From the NCBI GenBank assembly GCA_944368065.1, contig CALVWV010000022.1:1-59915 (forward strand): a stretch of DNA of 59,915 bases, given 5' to 3'. Source of the stretch: an uncultured Clostridia bacterium. Lineage in GTDB: Bacteria; Bacillota; Clostridia; Christensenellales; Borkfalkiaceae. Position numbers and translations under genes: made by a program. The stretch's first letter is position 1, and every line of letters begins with the position of its first letter. This document shows positions 39,601 to 48,637 of this stretch, piece after piece. Below the pieces are notes generated by a model. It was not told where the DNA came from. It made no database searches and saw only the letters and a list, made by a program, of their open reading frames with translations.

Positions 39601-41818
39601 TAATGGCCTTGAATCAGGCAAAACATTTGACGTGAATATTTATTCCTCAGCAGAAGGGGCAAAGATTGCGAGCGGTAGTTCAATTGCTCTTTGGGCATTT
39701 GACGATGCGAACGTAACGGTTGATGGAATTACGCTTGAAGGCGCGTTAAGGGCAGCTGCTGTCGGCAAAGATGGTAACTTTACCAATGCGAGCCTTACGC
39801 TTAATAATTGCTTGGTGGTCACAACAAAGAAAGATGCTGACGGTATAGCCGTTATGGGTAATGTTACAAACGGCAACGAAGCTTATTACGATACGCTTAA
39901 TCCCGTAACGCTTGTATTGAACAATACAGAAATTAAAGTCAAGGGATATGCTGTATTTGGCAACGGTTTGTATCATAATACATATATTGAAATAAATGAC
40001 AGCAATCTCTTAACGGACGGCTCCGGATATACCGGCATATATCATCCCCAGAACGGTACGTTGATAGTAAACGGTGGTTCTATCACGGCTGAGAATGCCG
40101 CTATAGAAATCCGTGCGGGCGATCTTACAATTAAGAGTGACGCCGAACTTACCGCAACCAGTACAGAATTTGAAACTTTGCCCAATGGCGGGGATCATCC
40201 CGACGGCAATACCGTTGCCGGTGCAGCGCTTGCAATATCGCAGCATACTACCGATTTGGATATAAACGTTAATATTGAAAGCGGTACATTTAACGGCGTA
40301 AAAGCTGTTTATGAAAATGACTTGCAGAATGATTCAAGCGACAATATATCTCTCAGCATTTCAAACGGACAATTTAACGGTGCGGTTGAAAGTGAGAATG
40401 AAATTGGTTACATAACCGGCGGTCTGTTTAAAGAGCTTCCCGCTCCAGACGCTTTTGCTGCCGGGCTTACGGGTGAACTTTTTGACGGCTATTATGTTAC
40501 AGTAAATGCTGAAGAAGCTGGCACTGCGGCAACGATAGCTGACAGGCTTAGCGCTCAGAACGATATGCGCGTTTACCTTGCGGCATTTGGACTTACTCTT
40601 GACAATATTCAGAAACTCGCGGAAACTGATGATTCGGCAGCTGCTGTCGCTGAAGCTTATGAAGACATATTCATGAGCAACACTAAAGATGATATCGCAA
40701 AATCACTTGCTGCAGCTATGGATGCGGTGGACGCGTTCGTCGACGCGCTCAACGCTGCACGCGATGCGGCTGTGGCTGAACTTGAGATTTACGCGGCGGC
40801 AGGTGAAGGAACTGTGGAGGTGGCTCTTCCCACGTACATTCTTTCCGCAATCAACGGTGCTGAATCTGCCGACGAAATCAACGCTTACCTGGATTCTGCA
40901 AAAGCGGAAATAGATGAAATCCGTGCAGAGCGCAAAGCCGCTGAAGAAGATACGGCTGACCTTGAACGGCAGATAAAAGATGTTGCGAATAAACTTGCTG
41001 CTGTTGAAAGCATAGCAGGTAATAATTCCACAAAACTCGATAATCTGACAGCGGATATGGCTGAGGCAAACGATGCGATTGACGAGATTCAGGCTCTTTT
41101 AGGATCTGCGGCGGACACATCGGCAAACGAGACGATAGTCGGCATGATAAAGGAAACTCAGGATAAAGTCGCGGCGGTTGAAACCAATCTTAAGGCTTAC
41201 ATAGACGGCGCGGTGACAAAATTATCCGAAAATGTCAGGTCAATGCTCGACGCGCTTGACTTTGCCGACAGCGCCGACGTGGCGGCTCTCGAGAGCAAGC
41301 TTACAGAGATAAGCGGATATGTTGATGGCGTGGAGGCGGGCATAGGCAACCTTGCCGACGGCGAAACGCTTGCGTCCGTACTCGGCGGCATTGCAACCGC
41401 TCAGGAAGACCTTGAGACTGCGGTAGGCGAATACAAGACAGCTGTTGAAGATGCTTTGGCGGATATAACCGAAACTCTTGCAACGCTCAAGAGCAGCGTT
41501 GAAGGGCTTTCAGAAGACGTTGCGGATAACAAGACGGCTCTTTCTGCAGAGATTGCAAAACTGCAGACGACGGCTGACAAGCTTTCCGAAGACCTCTCTT
41601 CGATAGGCAAGGAAGACCAGACCGATCTTTCTGCGATAGCTCAGAGCGTAACAGAGCTCAAGACCCAGCTTTCTTCTGTGGCGCAGTCCGTGGATACCCT
41701 TGCAACCAACAACGAACAGGCGGGCAGCAGCGTGGCAGGGCTCTATATATTCGTTGCGGTGTTGGTTGTCCTCGTGCTTGCAGTGCTCGTGGTTGTATCC
41801 TTCAAAAAGCGCAGATAA
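36681..41818 (+). CDS. Giant beta-helix surface protein with C-terminal membrane anchor (frameshift in the signal peptide)
   Basis: About 1,710 residues. The best start is ATG 36681 after AGGAGG, encoding MYFTKRKGLIAF, but TAG follows at 36717. One extra T in the CTTTTA run (near 36713) would join it to the large frame as ..AFLVVLFAAAF.., a complete signal peptide ending near VFAADD. The body (to about 40500) is rich in Asn/Gly/Thr and has repeated beta-helix rungs: xVxxPxGxTVTLDLNGxTLTN occurs around 36930, 38700 and 39540, each followed by NxGxLTI and INGGxF strands. From about 40560 to 41730 comes an Ala/Leu-rich coiled-coil stalk, then a transmembrane helix (41737-41800) and KKRR. There is no LPXTG. 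Likely a surface adhesin or carbohydrate-binding protein. Confidence 0.82.
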
Positions 41819-41887
41819 AATGCGATTAAAGAATCTTAGTGAAATCTGCATACGAACGGGTATAAATAAAAACTGACAAAGTGGCAG

Positions 41888-41923
41888 AAGCCGCCGCGCG
41901 TTTTAACGCGCGGCGGCTTTTTT
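41888..41923 (+). terminator. Terminator of the surface protein gene
   Basis: A 15-bp perfect stem (41888-41902 with 41905-41919), loop TT, followed by six T. Confidence 0.9.
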
Positions 41924-41949
41924 ATATCATGCCCATATCAATAAAAAAA

Positions 41950-41971
41950 TTGCCCCGCATATATGCCTTAA
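41950..41971 (+). repeat. Intergenic 22-bp near-palindrome, copy G
   Basis: TTGCCCCGCATATATG exact, then CCTTAA in place of CCGCAA; 131 bases upstream of the next -35 box. Confidence 0.75.
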
Positions 41972-42102
41972 ATATCTGCTTTTCGCGGCTGAATGCTGCA
42001 TTTCTTTTTTATAATTTTATTGCGCGCGCCTCATTCAGGTTTATGCTTTTTCCGCGTAAAGTTTCAGCCTTTTCGGAACATAAAAATATAAAAAAGTAGG
42101 CA

Positions 42103-42131
42103 TTGACAAAAATGTGGTTTTATGTTAAAAT
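42103..42131 (+). promoter_or_regulatory. Promoter of the two-component operon
   Basis: TTGACA (42103-42108), 17 bases, TAAAAT (42126-42131). Confidence 0.8.
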
Positions 42132-42166
42132 CTAAAGTAATAATCCACATTTTCATTGGGGGAAAA

Positions 42167-42883
42167 ATGGAACATATTGCCATTGTCGAAGATGAGGACG
42201 AAGAGGCAAAGGTCCTTATTTCATATATAGAAAAATATGCGGCATCGACGGGGCAGGAGTTTAAGGTAAAGCGTTTTAATAACGCCGTTGATTTTCTGGC
42301 GGACTATAAGTCGGTGTATGCCGTCGTGTTCATGGACATACAGATGCCGCAGATGAACGGCATGGACGCCGCTGTAGAGCTGAGAAAGGTGGATAAATCG
42401 GTTTCGCTCGTATTTATAACCAATCTCGTGCAGTATGCGCAGAAAGGGTACGAGGTGGACGCGGTAGGCTTTCTTGTAAAGCCGGTAAGCTACTTTGATT
42501 TTTCGCTTAAATTCCGCAAAGCGCTGGATATTTACGTTATGAGCGAGGAGCGCTGCATAACCATAAAATACCGCAGCGGCATGTGCCGCATTTCCACCGA
42601 CAGGCTTATGTATGTGGAGATAATCGCGCACAGACTTTATTATCACCTTGTCGACGGCGATATAGAGATTACGGGCGTGCTCGCGGAAGCCGAGCGCGAA
42701 CTTTCCGCTTTCGGTTTTTTAAGGTGCAACAAATGCTACCTTATTAACCCCAAGTTTGTTGTGGCCATAAAGGGTTCGGAAGTGCAGGTGGGCAACAGCT
42801 CCCTTCAGATAAGCCGTCCGCGCCGCGCGGCGTTTCTTGCCGAACTTGCCAACTGGTATGCGGGGCAGGGCGATAAATCATGA
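42167..42883 (+). CDS. LytTR-family response regulator
   Basis: 238 residues from ATG 42167 (GGGGGA upstream). Receiver domain about 1-120 with the acidic pair in VEDEDEE, the phospho-acceptor Asp in VVFMDIQMPQMNGMD near 57, the Thr/Ser position in FITNLVQYA and the Lys in FLVKPV near 107. The LytTR DNA-binding domain is about 135-235 (CITIKYRSGMCRI, VEIIAHRLYYHL, FLRCNKCYLINPKFV). AgrA/VirR-type regulators bind direct repeats near promoters. Its stop overlaps the sensor kinase start (ATGA). Position between the surface protein and the glucanases suggests it controls one or both. Confidence 0.93.
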   Translation: MEHIAIVEDEDEEAKVLISYIEKYAASTGQEFKVKRFNNAVDFLADYKSVYAVVFMDIQMPQMNGMDAAVELRKVDKSVSLVFITNLVQYAQKGYEVDAVGFLVKPVSYFDFSLKFRKALDIYVMSEERCITIKYRSGMCRISTDRLMYVEIIAHRLYYHLVDGDIEITGVLAEAERELSAFGFLRCNKCYLINPKFVVAIKGSEVQVGNSSLQISRPRRAAFLAELANWYAGQGDKS

Positions 42884-44265
42884 TTTCCGAAGTTTTGTCT
42901 CTGTATGTGCGCATAATACTGCAGTTCCTTGCGGAGCTGTATATTTTTTATGCGCTCGTCCTGTTCAGGCTCAGCCGCTCGCGCCTGTTTGCAGCAAAGC
43001 TTTTTTCGGGGCTTTTCTGCGTTGCCGCGCTTGCATTCGGCGCGTCGTTTTTCTATTATTTTTACGGCGGCACGCTGCCCGGCAGAATAGGCGTGTATAT
43101 ATTCCTGTTCCTAATAACGACCGCGCACGTGCGCTTGTGCTTTTCGGAAAGTTATAAAACGGTGCTGTACTGCTGTTCGCTCGCATATGCAGCGCAGAAC
43201 CTTGTGTACAAGCTTTTTCTCGTGCTTTATTGCATCGGCGAACAGCTGCGCCTCTTTGACGGCTGGGGCGAAATGTTTGCGCTCTATTACCGCCTCATTT
43301 ACTACGCGTTTTTCGCGGCGGCGACCGCGGCTACCTACTATGTGCTTCTGCGCCGCCAGGTCAGGCGCCTGCCCGAGGGTAAAATTGATTTCCGCATGCT
43401 GGCAATCTCGCTGTTCGTGCTGTGCATAACGGTAATTCTGTGCTCGGCGGAGGATGTGTATTTCTCCCGCTTCAGCGAGGGGAGGGAGAACAGGTTCGAC
43501 TCTTACGACATTTTCGTTCTGAGGGAAACGGGCAATATTTTTTCCGTGCTTTGCTGCGGAGTCGTGCTTCTTCTTATGTCACACGCCATAGTGGAGCGCG
43601 ATCTGAAGCGCGAGGTTGAGTATCTTCAGTACGCCGTGCGGCAGAGCAAAAAGCAGTACGAAATATCCAAAGACACCATAGATATGATAAATATCAAGTG
43701 CCACGATATAAAGTATAAGGTAAATTCCCTTCTTTCGGGCGCACAGGTTGCGCCGCCCGCGCTTGACGACCTTAAAGAGAGCATCTCTATATACGATACG
43801 CGCGTGGAGACGGGCAACCAGATACTAAACGTTCTGCTTACGGAAAAAAGTCTTTACTGCGAGCAGAACGGAATAAAATTTTCCTGCATGGCGGACGGCG
43901 AAAAGCTTTCGTTCATGTCGGAGGGCGACCTCTATTGCCTGTTCGGCAACATCATAGACAACGCGCTCGAGGCGGTGAATAAAATACCCGACAAGGAGCG
44001 CAGAATAATAAATTTTGTCGTAAAGTCCAAAAATGATATGCTCGTCGTGCAGGAAGAAAATTATTTCAGCGGCGGGCTGGAGTTCAAGGACGGACTGCCG
44101 CAGACAACGAAAAGCGACAAGAATTACCACGGTTTCGGCATGCGCAGCATACGCATGATAGTAAACAAGTACGAGGGCGCGCTCACCGCCTATGCGAAGG
44201 ACGACGTTTATTACCTTAATATCATTTTCAGCCCCGATAAAGAAAAAAAGTTACAGAATAAGTAA
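42880..44265 (+). CDS. GHKL sensor histidine kinase (AgrC/LytS-like)
   Basis: 461 residues. About six or seven membrane helices in the first 240 residues, no large extracellular domain, then a coiled coil (EVEYLQYAVRQSKKQYEISK), the His box with IKCHDIKYKVN near 278 (acceptor His), and the ATPase domain with N-box NIIDNALEAV near 360 and G-box HGFGMRSIRMIVNKYEG near 427. This plan fits kinases that sense peptides or membrane-soluble ligands. Coupled to the LytTR regulator by an ATGA overlap. A terminator follows. Confidence 0.9.
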   Translation: MISEVLSLYVRIILQFLAELYIFYALVLFRLSRSRLFAAKLFSGLFCVAALAFGASFFYYFYGGTLPGRIGVYIFLFLITTAHVRLCFSESYKTVLYCCSLAYAAQNLVYKLFLVLYCIGEQLRLFDGWGEMFALYYRLIYYAFFAAATAATYYVLLRRQVRRLPEGKIDFRMLAISLFVLCITVILCSAEDVYFSRFSEGRENRFDSYDIFVLRETGNIFSVLCCGVVLLLMSHAIVERDLKREVEYLQYAVRQSKKQYEISKDTIDMINIKCHDIKYKVNSLLSGAQVAPPALDDLKESISIYDTRVETGNQILNVLLTEKSLYCEQNGIKFSCMADGEKLSFMSEGDLYCLFGNIIDNALEAVNKIPDKERRIINFVVKSKNDMLVVQEENYFSGGLEFKDGLPQTTKSDKNYHGFGMRSIRMIVNKYEGALTAYAKDDVYYLNIIFSPDKEKKLQNK

Positions 44266-44282
44266 ATAATTTGCAGTTCAGG

Positions 44283-44315
44283 GAACGCCCGTTGACAACG
44301 GGCGTTCTTTATTTT
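44283..44315 (+). terminator. Terminator of the two-component operon
   Basis: GAACGCCCGTT (44283-44293) with AACGGGCGTTC (44297-44307) followed by TTTATTTT. Confidence 0.85.
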
Positions 44316-44392
44316 ATAGTTAAAGCACATAAAACGCGGCGCGGTCAGATATATTTTGCGCCGCAGCCAAGGTGCATTTCAAAGGCTTATAG

Positions 44393-45229
44393 ATGAAAAA
44401 ATTTTTTGTCGCTCTTCTCGCCGCGGCGACGGCATTTTCCTGCGTTGCGGCGGGCTGTAACATTTTCAGCTCCCCCGAAGGGGATGGCAATGCCTCTCAG
44501 GGCGGAAACACGCAGGGGCTCGGCGGCAGTCCGGGTTCTCAAGACGCACCGCAGCAGACGCCCGACGATGGCGGCGCGTCCGCCCTTCCCGAAAAATTTA
44601 CGGATAAGGCGGACATAATAGCCGACTTTTCGGCAAACAGGACGTCCGACTTCTATTCGTCAGACGGCTATTCCAACGGCGGCATGTTCAACTGCATGTG
44701 GTCGAGGAACAATACCGTAATTTCGGGCGGGGTTATGAACATGACCGTAAGCAAGGACAAAAACAGGTTTTACGGCGCAGAGTACCGCACCCGCAGGCGC
44801 TATTCATACGGCTACTATTCGGTATGCATGAAGGCGGCAAAGTGTTCGGGCGTCGTTTCCTCGTTCTTCACTTACACAAACAATCCTTGGGACGAGATTG
44901 ACATAGAATTCCTCGGCAACGATACCACAAAGGTGCAGTTCAACTATTATACGAGCGGCGTAGGCGGGCACGAATACCATTACAACCTCGGCTTCGACGC
45001 GTCGGAAGATTTCCACGAATACGGCTTCGACTGGCAGAGGGACTCTATAACGTGGTATGTCGACGGCAAACCCGTCTACCGCGCAGAAAAACAGATACCC
45101 ATAACCGATACGCAGATAATGATGAATGTCTGGAACTGTACGGGGCACGACGACTGGACGGGCCCGCTTGACGAAAGTTCGCTGCCTGCCACGGCGCAGT
45201 ATAAGTGGGTGGCGTACAAAGCGGCATAA
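44393..45229 (+). CDS. GH16 beta-glucanase lipoprotein (short form)
   Basis: 278 residues. Lipoprotein signal with a VAAGC lipobox (Cys 22), a Gly/Gln/Pro-rich tether (about 25-65), then a GH16 jelly roll of the lichenase type. The catalytic motif is WDEIDIEFLG near residue 165 (nucleophile first Glu, acid/base last Glu), followed by TTKVQFNYY and the His/Tyr region GGHEYHYNLGFDAS. It would cut beta-1,3-1,4- or beta-1,3-glucan at the cell surface. The motif region is almost identical at DNA level to the next gene (45740-45850), showing duplication. Ribosome site AAAGG is weak. Confidence 0.92.
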   Translation: MKKFFVALLAAATAFSCVAAGCNIFSSPEGDGNASQGGNTQGLGGSPGSQDAPQQTPDDGGASALPEKFTDKADIIADFSANRTSDFYSSDGYSNGGMFNCMWSRNNTVISGGVMNMTVSKDKNRFYGAEYRTRRRYSYGYYSVCMKAAKCSGVVSSFFTYTNNPWDEIDIEFLGNDTTKVQFNYYTSGVGGHEYHYNLGFDASEDFHEYGFDWQRDSITWYVDGKPVYRAEKQIPITDTQIMMNVWNCTGHDDWTGPLDESSLPATAQYKWVAYKAA

Positions 45230-45292
45230 CGGCGGTGCGCCTTGCGCGCGGCCTTGTATGATAAAAGAAAAAAATTAAAGGGAGAAAAGTAT

Positions 45293-48200
45293 ATGAAGAA
45301 AAAGATGTTGCGTTCATTGTCGGCGTTCGCGCTGGCAACGACGGTGTCGGCAGGCATGTTCGCGCTTGCGGCGTGCAAGTTCGACGAAGACCCTCCGCTT
45401 ACCGATGCTCCTCTTTCGGGCGAAATGCTCATGGACTGGTCGCAAGGCGAATCAGACCTTGCGTACAAATCGCAGGGCTGGTCAAACAAGGGCTCTTTCA
45501 ATACCGAGTGGTCGTCTGATTACGTCAATTATGAAGACGGCGTAATGAAGCTCACGCTCGGCGAAAACCCCGACGGCACTAAGGAAGATTGCAACGAGTA
45601 TCTTGGCGGCGAACTGCGCACGTACAGCTGGTACGGCTACGGCGATTATGAAGTGTGCATGAAGCCTTCCGATAAGCCCGGCACGGCAAGCACTTTCTTT
45701 ATCTGCACCGGCAGCTACGACAAGAACCCCGATACGGGCGAAAATAACCCTTGGGACGAGATTGATATAGAGTTCCTCGGAAAGGATACCACAAAGGTAC
45801 AGTTCAACTTCTATCAGGACGGCGACAACAACGTGCGCGGGCACGAATACATGTACGACCTTGGATTCGACGCTTCCGAAGAGTTCCACACCTACGGCTT
45901 CCGCTGGGCGGAGGACTACATTGTATGGTTTGTGGACGGCGAGCCCGTCTACAGGGTTGACGATATAGAAAGCGACCCTCAGCCCACAACGCCCGGCCGC
46001 ATACTCATGAACTACTGGTGCGGCACCGAGCAGGCAGTTGACTGGATGGGCAAGTATGAAGGCGTCGACGATACGGCGGCTGAGTATAAGTGGGTGAAAA
46101 CCTCTGCCGAAGCCATATGGACTGAGCAGCCCGGCGGTTCGGAGGATACCCCCGGCGATACTCCGGGAGAAACGCCCGAAATTCCCACCGAGGGAACAAA
46201 ATACCCCGTGGATATGTCAAAAGTAACGGTAGGCGGCGACCTTGCTTCCGTCAATGGCGGACCTTACACGGCTACCGTGGAAAATAATGCGCTCAACGTA
46301 ACTTACGCTTCCGCATCCGACTATAAAAACGTTTCGCTTTCAGGTCTCAGCGCCATGGCAAAGGCCAACAACGTGTTTATGGCAAAGGTTAAAAACAACG
46401 GCACGGAAACGGTAAATCTCCGCGTGGATGTGCTGAGCAGCGAAAACGTCTCGGCCAACACAAAGGCGTGCAACATTGCGGCAACGCAGGACGGCGTCGG
46501 GGTGCGCACGGATACCGACTGGGGCGGCTCGTTCTTCACGATTGAACCTGATAAGACGGTGGAAATTGCCATACTGTACGATAACACCAAGCCTCAGGCT
46601 TCCGTACAGTTCATGATAGACTCGCATACAGGCGCGGCTGTTACTCACGGCGGCGATGTGACGATATCCGAAATGGCGTTCACGGGCGGCACATACACCC
46701 CCGGAGATGAACCCGAAAATCCCGAACCCGAAACCCCTTTGGAGCCCGCAATTCCTGAAGACGGAACCAAAACGCAGGTGAATATCGCAGATGTAACAAT
46801 AGGCGGCAACCTCGCTGCAAACGGCGGTCCTTACACGGCGACCGCGGGCGAAAATAATGCGCTCAACGTAACTTACGCTTCTGCTTCCGATTATGCCAAT
46901 GTAGACCTTTCCGGCATGGGCGCTTTACAGTCGGCAAACAATGTGTTTACGGCAAAGGTTACGAATAACGGTACCGAAACTGTAAGCTTCCGCGTCGATG
47001 TAATGAGCAGCGAAAACGTCTCGACCAATACCAAGGCGTGCAACATTCTTGCAACGCAGGACGGCGAAGAGGTGCGCACGGATACCGACTGGGGCGGCTC
47101 CTTCTTCACCGTGGATGCGGGCGATACCGTAATCATCAAGATATTGTACGATAATTCAAAGCCTCAGGCTTCCGTACAGTTCATGATAGATTCCCACCTC
47201 GGCACGCCTGTCGCTCACGGCGGCAATATAACGATATCCGAGATGGCGTTCATAGACAGCGCGTCCTCTGAAAATCCCGAGGAAGGCGATGACCCCGTAA
47301 CTCCTCCCGAGGAAGGCGATGACCCCGTAACCCCTCCCGAGGAGGGCGATGACCCCGTGACTCCTCCCGAAGAGGAAGACCCTGTAACTCCTCCCGAAGA
47401 GGAGGACCCTGTAACTCCTCCCGAAGAGGAGGACCCCGTAACTCCTCCCGAGGAAGAAGACCCCGTGACTCCTCCCGAAGAGGAAGAACCCGCTGTTACC
47501 GAACAGAAAGTCACGATAAACGGTGCGGATATAGCGGTGGACGGCAATCTTGCGCCCGACGGACCTTATACAGCGACGGTAAACGCAGAAAAGACCGAAC
47601 TCAACGTAACTTATACAAATATGGCAGGTGGCACGTGGTTCAACGTGGCGTTGCAGGGAATATCCGATATAGCGGGCGCGCACAACGCATTCAATGCGCA
47701 GATTAAAAATAACGGCGCGGAAAACGTGCTCGTGCGTGTGGATATATGCGCGGCGAGCGGCAATATTATAAACTTATCGGCAACGCAGGACGGAGTCGGC
47801 GTAAATACCGACCTTGTAAACGGCGGTTCGTTCTTTACGGTAGCGCCCGGTGCAACGGTGGCCATACAAGTGGTTTATGACGGCAGCAAAGCTCCCGCTT
47901 ATGCGCTCTTCATGCTCGATTCCTCAACATATAAGGATACAAATGTTTACAACGGCGACGTAACCATATCGGCAATGTCCTTTGCCGATGTTACTGTTAC
48001 CCCTCCCGAAGAGGAAGACCCCGTAACCCCTCCCGAAGAACAGCCTTCCGATACCGTCACAATAAACGGCACGGCGGCAAAGCCCCAGACGGATGCAGAT
48101 TTCACTGCAACAGTTGATTCTGAAAAGAATGCCGTTAACGTCGTCTATGCAGACGTCAATGGCAACGATTACAGCGGAATCAGGATTGACGGCATTTCCT

Positions 48201-48556
48201 CTGTAGTTGCTGAAAACAATACTCTCACCTTAAAGATAACGAACAACGGCGATACGGCGGTAAACGTGCGCGTGGATGTCCTGGCTAACATACCGGACGC
48301 AACTTATAATCACAACAAGTGCAACCTGTCGTCCACAATGAACGGAGAGTACGCGTACACAGATTTGCGGTGGGGCGGTTCAATTTTCGACGGAATTGCT
48401 CCCGGTGCAACGGTAACGATTGTAATCACTTACGATAATGAACGCGAACCCTATATGCTGATGTTCATGTTTGATACGCATAAGGGCGATACTTCAACCC
48501 ACAGCGGCAACGTCACCATTTCCGAAATAGCTTTTTCGGACAGCACGGCTGAATAA
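45293..48556 (+). CDS. Multimodular GH16 beta-glucanase lipoprotein
   Basis: 1,087 residues from ATG 45293 (AAAGGGAG upstream). Lipobox ALAAC (Cys 28), a GH16 domain about 40-280 with WDEIDIEFLG near 155, then four repeated beta-rich modules of about 160 residues (about 46200-46690, 46770-47265, 47505-47990, 48050-48550). Each has NxGPYTATV (or a variant), NVTYA, NNGTETVN(L)RVDV and WGGSFF elements and ends in (V)TISEMAF. They resemble carbohydrate-binding modules but I cannot assign a CBM family. Linkers are rich in Pro/Glu/Asp, with a tandem repeat between modules two and three. A surface-tethered glucanase with several binding sites for a long polymer. Confidence 0.9.
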   Translation: MKKKMLRSLSAFALATTVSAGMFALAACKFDEDPPLTDAPLSGEMLMDWSQGESDLAYKSQGWSNKGSFNTEWSSDYVNYEDGVMKLTLGENPDGTKEDCNEYLGGELRTYSWYGYGDYEVCMKPSDKPGTASTFFICTGSYDKNPDTGENNPWDEIDIEFLGKDTTKVQFNFYQDGDNNVRGHEYMYDLGFDASEEFHTYGFRWAEDYIVWFVDGEPVYRVDDIESDPQPTTPGRILMNYWCGTEQAVDWMGKYEGVDDTAAEYKWVKTSAEAIWTEQPGGSEDTPGDTPGETPEIPTEGTKYPVDMSKVTVGGDLASVNGGPYTATVENNALNVTYASASDYKNVSLSGLSAMAKANNVFMAKVKNNGTETVNLRVDVLSSENVSANTKACNIAATQDGVGVRTDTDWGGSFFTIEPDKTVEIAILYDNTKPQASVQFMIDSHTGAAVTHGGDVTISEMAFTGGTYTPGDEPENPEPETPLEPAIPEDGTKTQVNIADVTIGGNLAANGGPYTATAGENNALNVTYASASDYANVDLSGMGALQSANNVFTAKVTNNGTETVSFRVDVMSSENVSTNTKACNILATQDGEEVRTDTDWGGSFFTVDAGDTVIIKILYDNSKPQASVQFMIDSHLGTPVAHGGNITISEMAFIDSASSENPEEGDDPVTPPEEGDDPVTPPEEGDDPVTPPEEEDPVTPPEEEDPVTPPEEEDPVTPPEEEDPVTPPEEEEPAVTEQKVTINGADIAVDGNLAPDGPYTATVNAEKTELNVTYTNMAGGTWFNVALQGISDIAGAHNAFNAQIKNNGAENVLVRVDICAASGNIINLSATQDGVGVNTDLVNGGSFFTVAPGATVAIQVVYDGSKAPAYALFMLDSSTYKDTNVYNGDVTISAMSFADVTVTPPEEEDPVTPPEEQPSDTVTINGTAAKPQTDADFTATVDSEKNAVNVVYADVNGNDYSGIRIDGISSVVAENNTLTLKITNNGDTAVNVRVDVLANIPDATYNHNKCNLSSTMNGEYAYTDLRWGGSIFDGIAPGATVTIVITYDNEREPYMLMFMFDTHKGDTSTHSGNVTISEIAFSDSTAE
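47276..47491 (+). repeat. In-frame tandem repeat, Pro/Glu/Asp linker
   Basis: Three units of PEEGDDPVTP (30 nt) and four of PEEEDPVTP (27 nt), then a partial unit. The units differ slightly in codon use (GAGGAAGGC, GAAGAGGAA). A shorter version recurs at 48001-48040. Such arrays can vary in copy number between strains. Confidence 0.9.
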
Positions 48557-48587
48557 TATCAAAGAGTAAAAAAGTTAAAAAAATATT

Positions 48588-48615
48588 TGCGGGCAGATGT
48601 AAAAATCTGCCCGCA
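48588..48615 (+). terminator. Hairpin between GH16 and GH3 genes
   Basis: An 11-bp perfect stem (48588-48598 with 48605-48615) followed by GAAAATCG, no T-run. Probably an attenuator or RNA-stability element inside the operon. Confidence 0.5.
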
Positions 48616-48637
48616 GAAAATCGAATAAGGGACAAAA

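Larger units (their letters stand above)
41819..42166. other. Intergenic region before the LytTR operon
   Basis: Holds the terminator (41888), copy G of the 22-bp motif (41950) and the promoter of the two-component operon (42103). No ORF with support. Confidence 0.65.

Noticed and set aside
47276-47491. Regular DNA repeat array that could be mistaken for CRISPR
   Set aside because: Units are 27-30 bases, adjacent without spacers, in frame, and encode a Pro/Glu/Asp linker; no cas genes.
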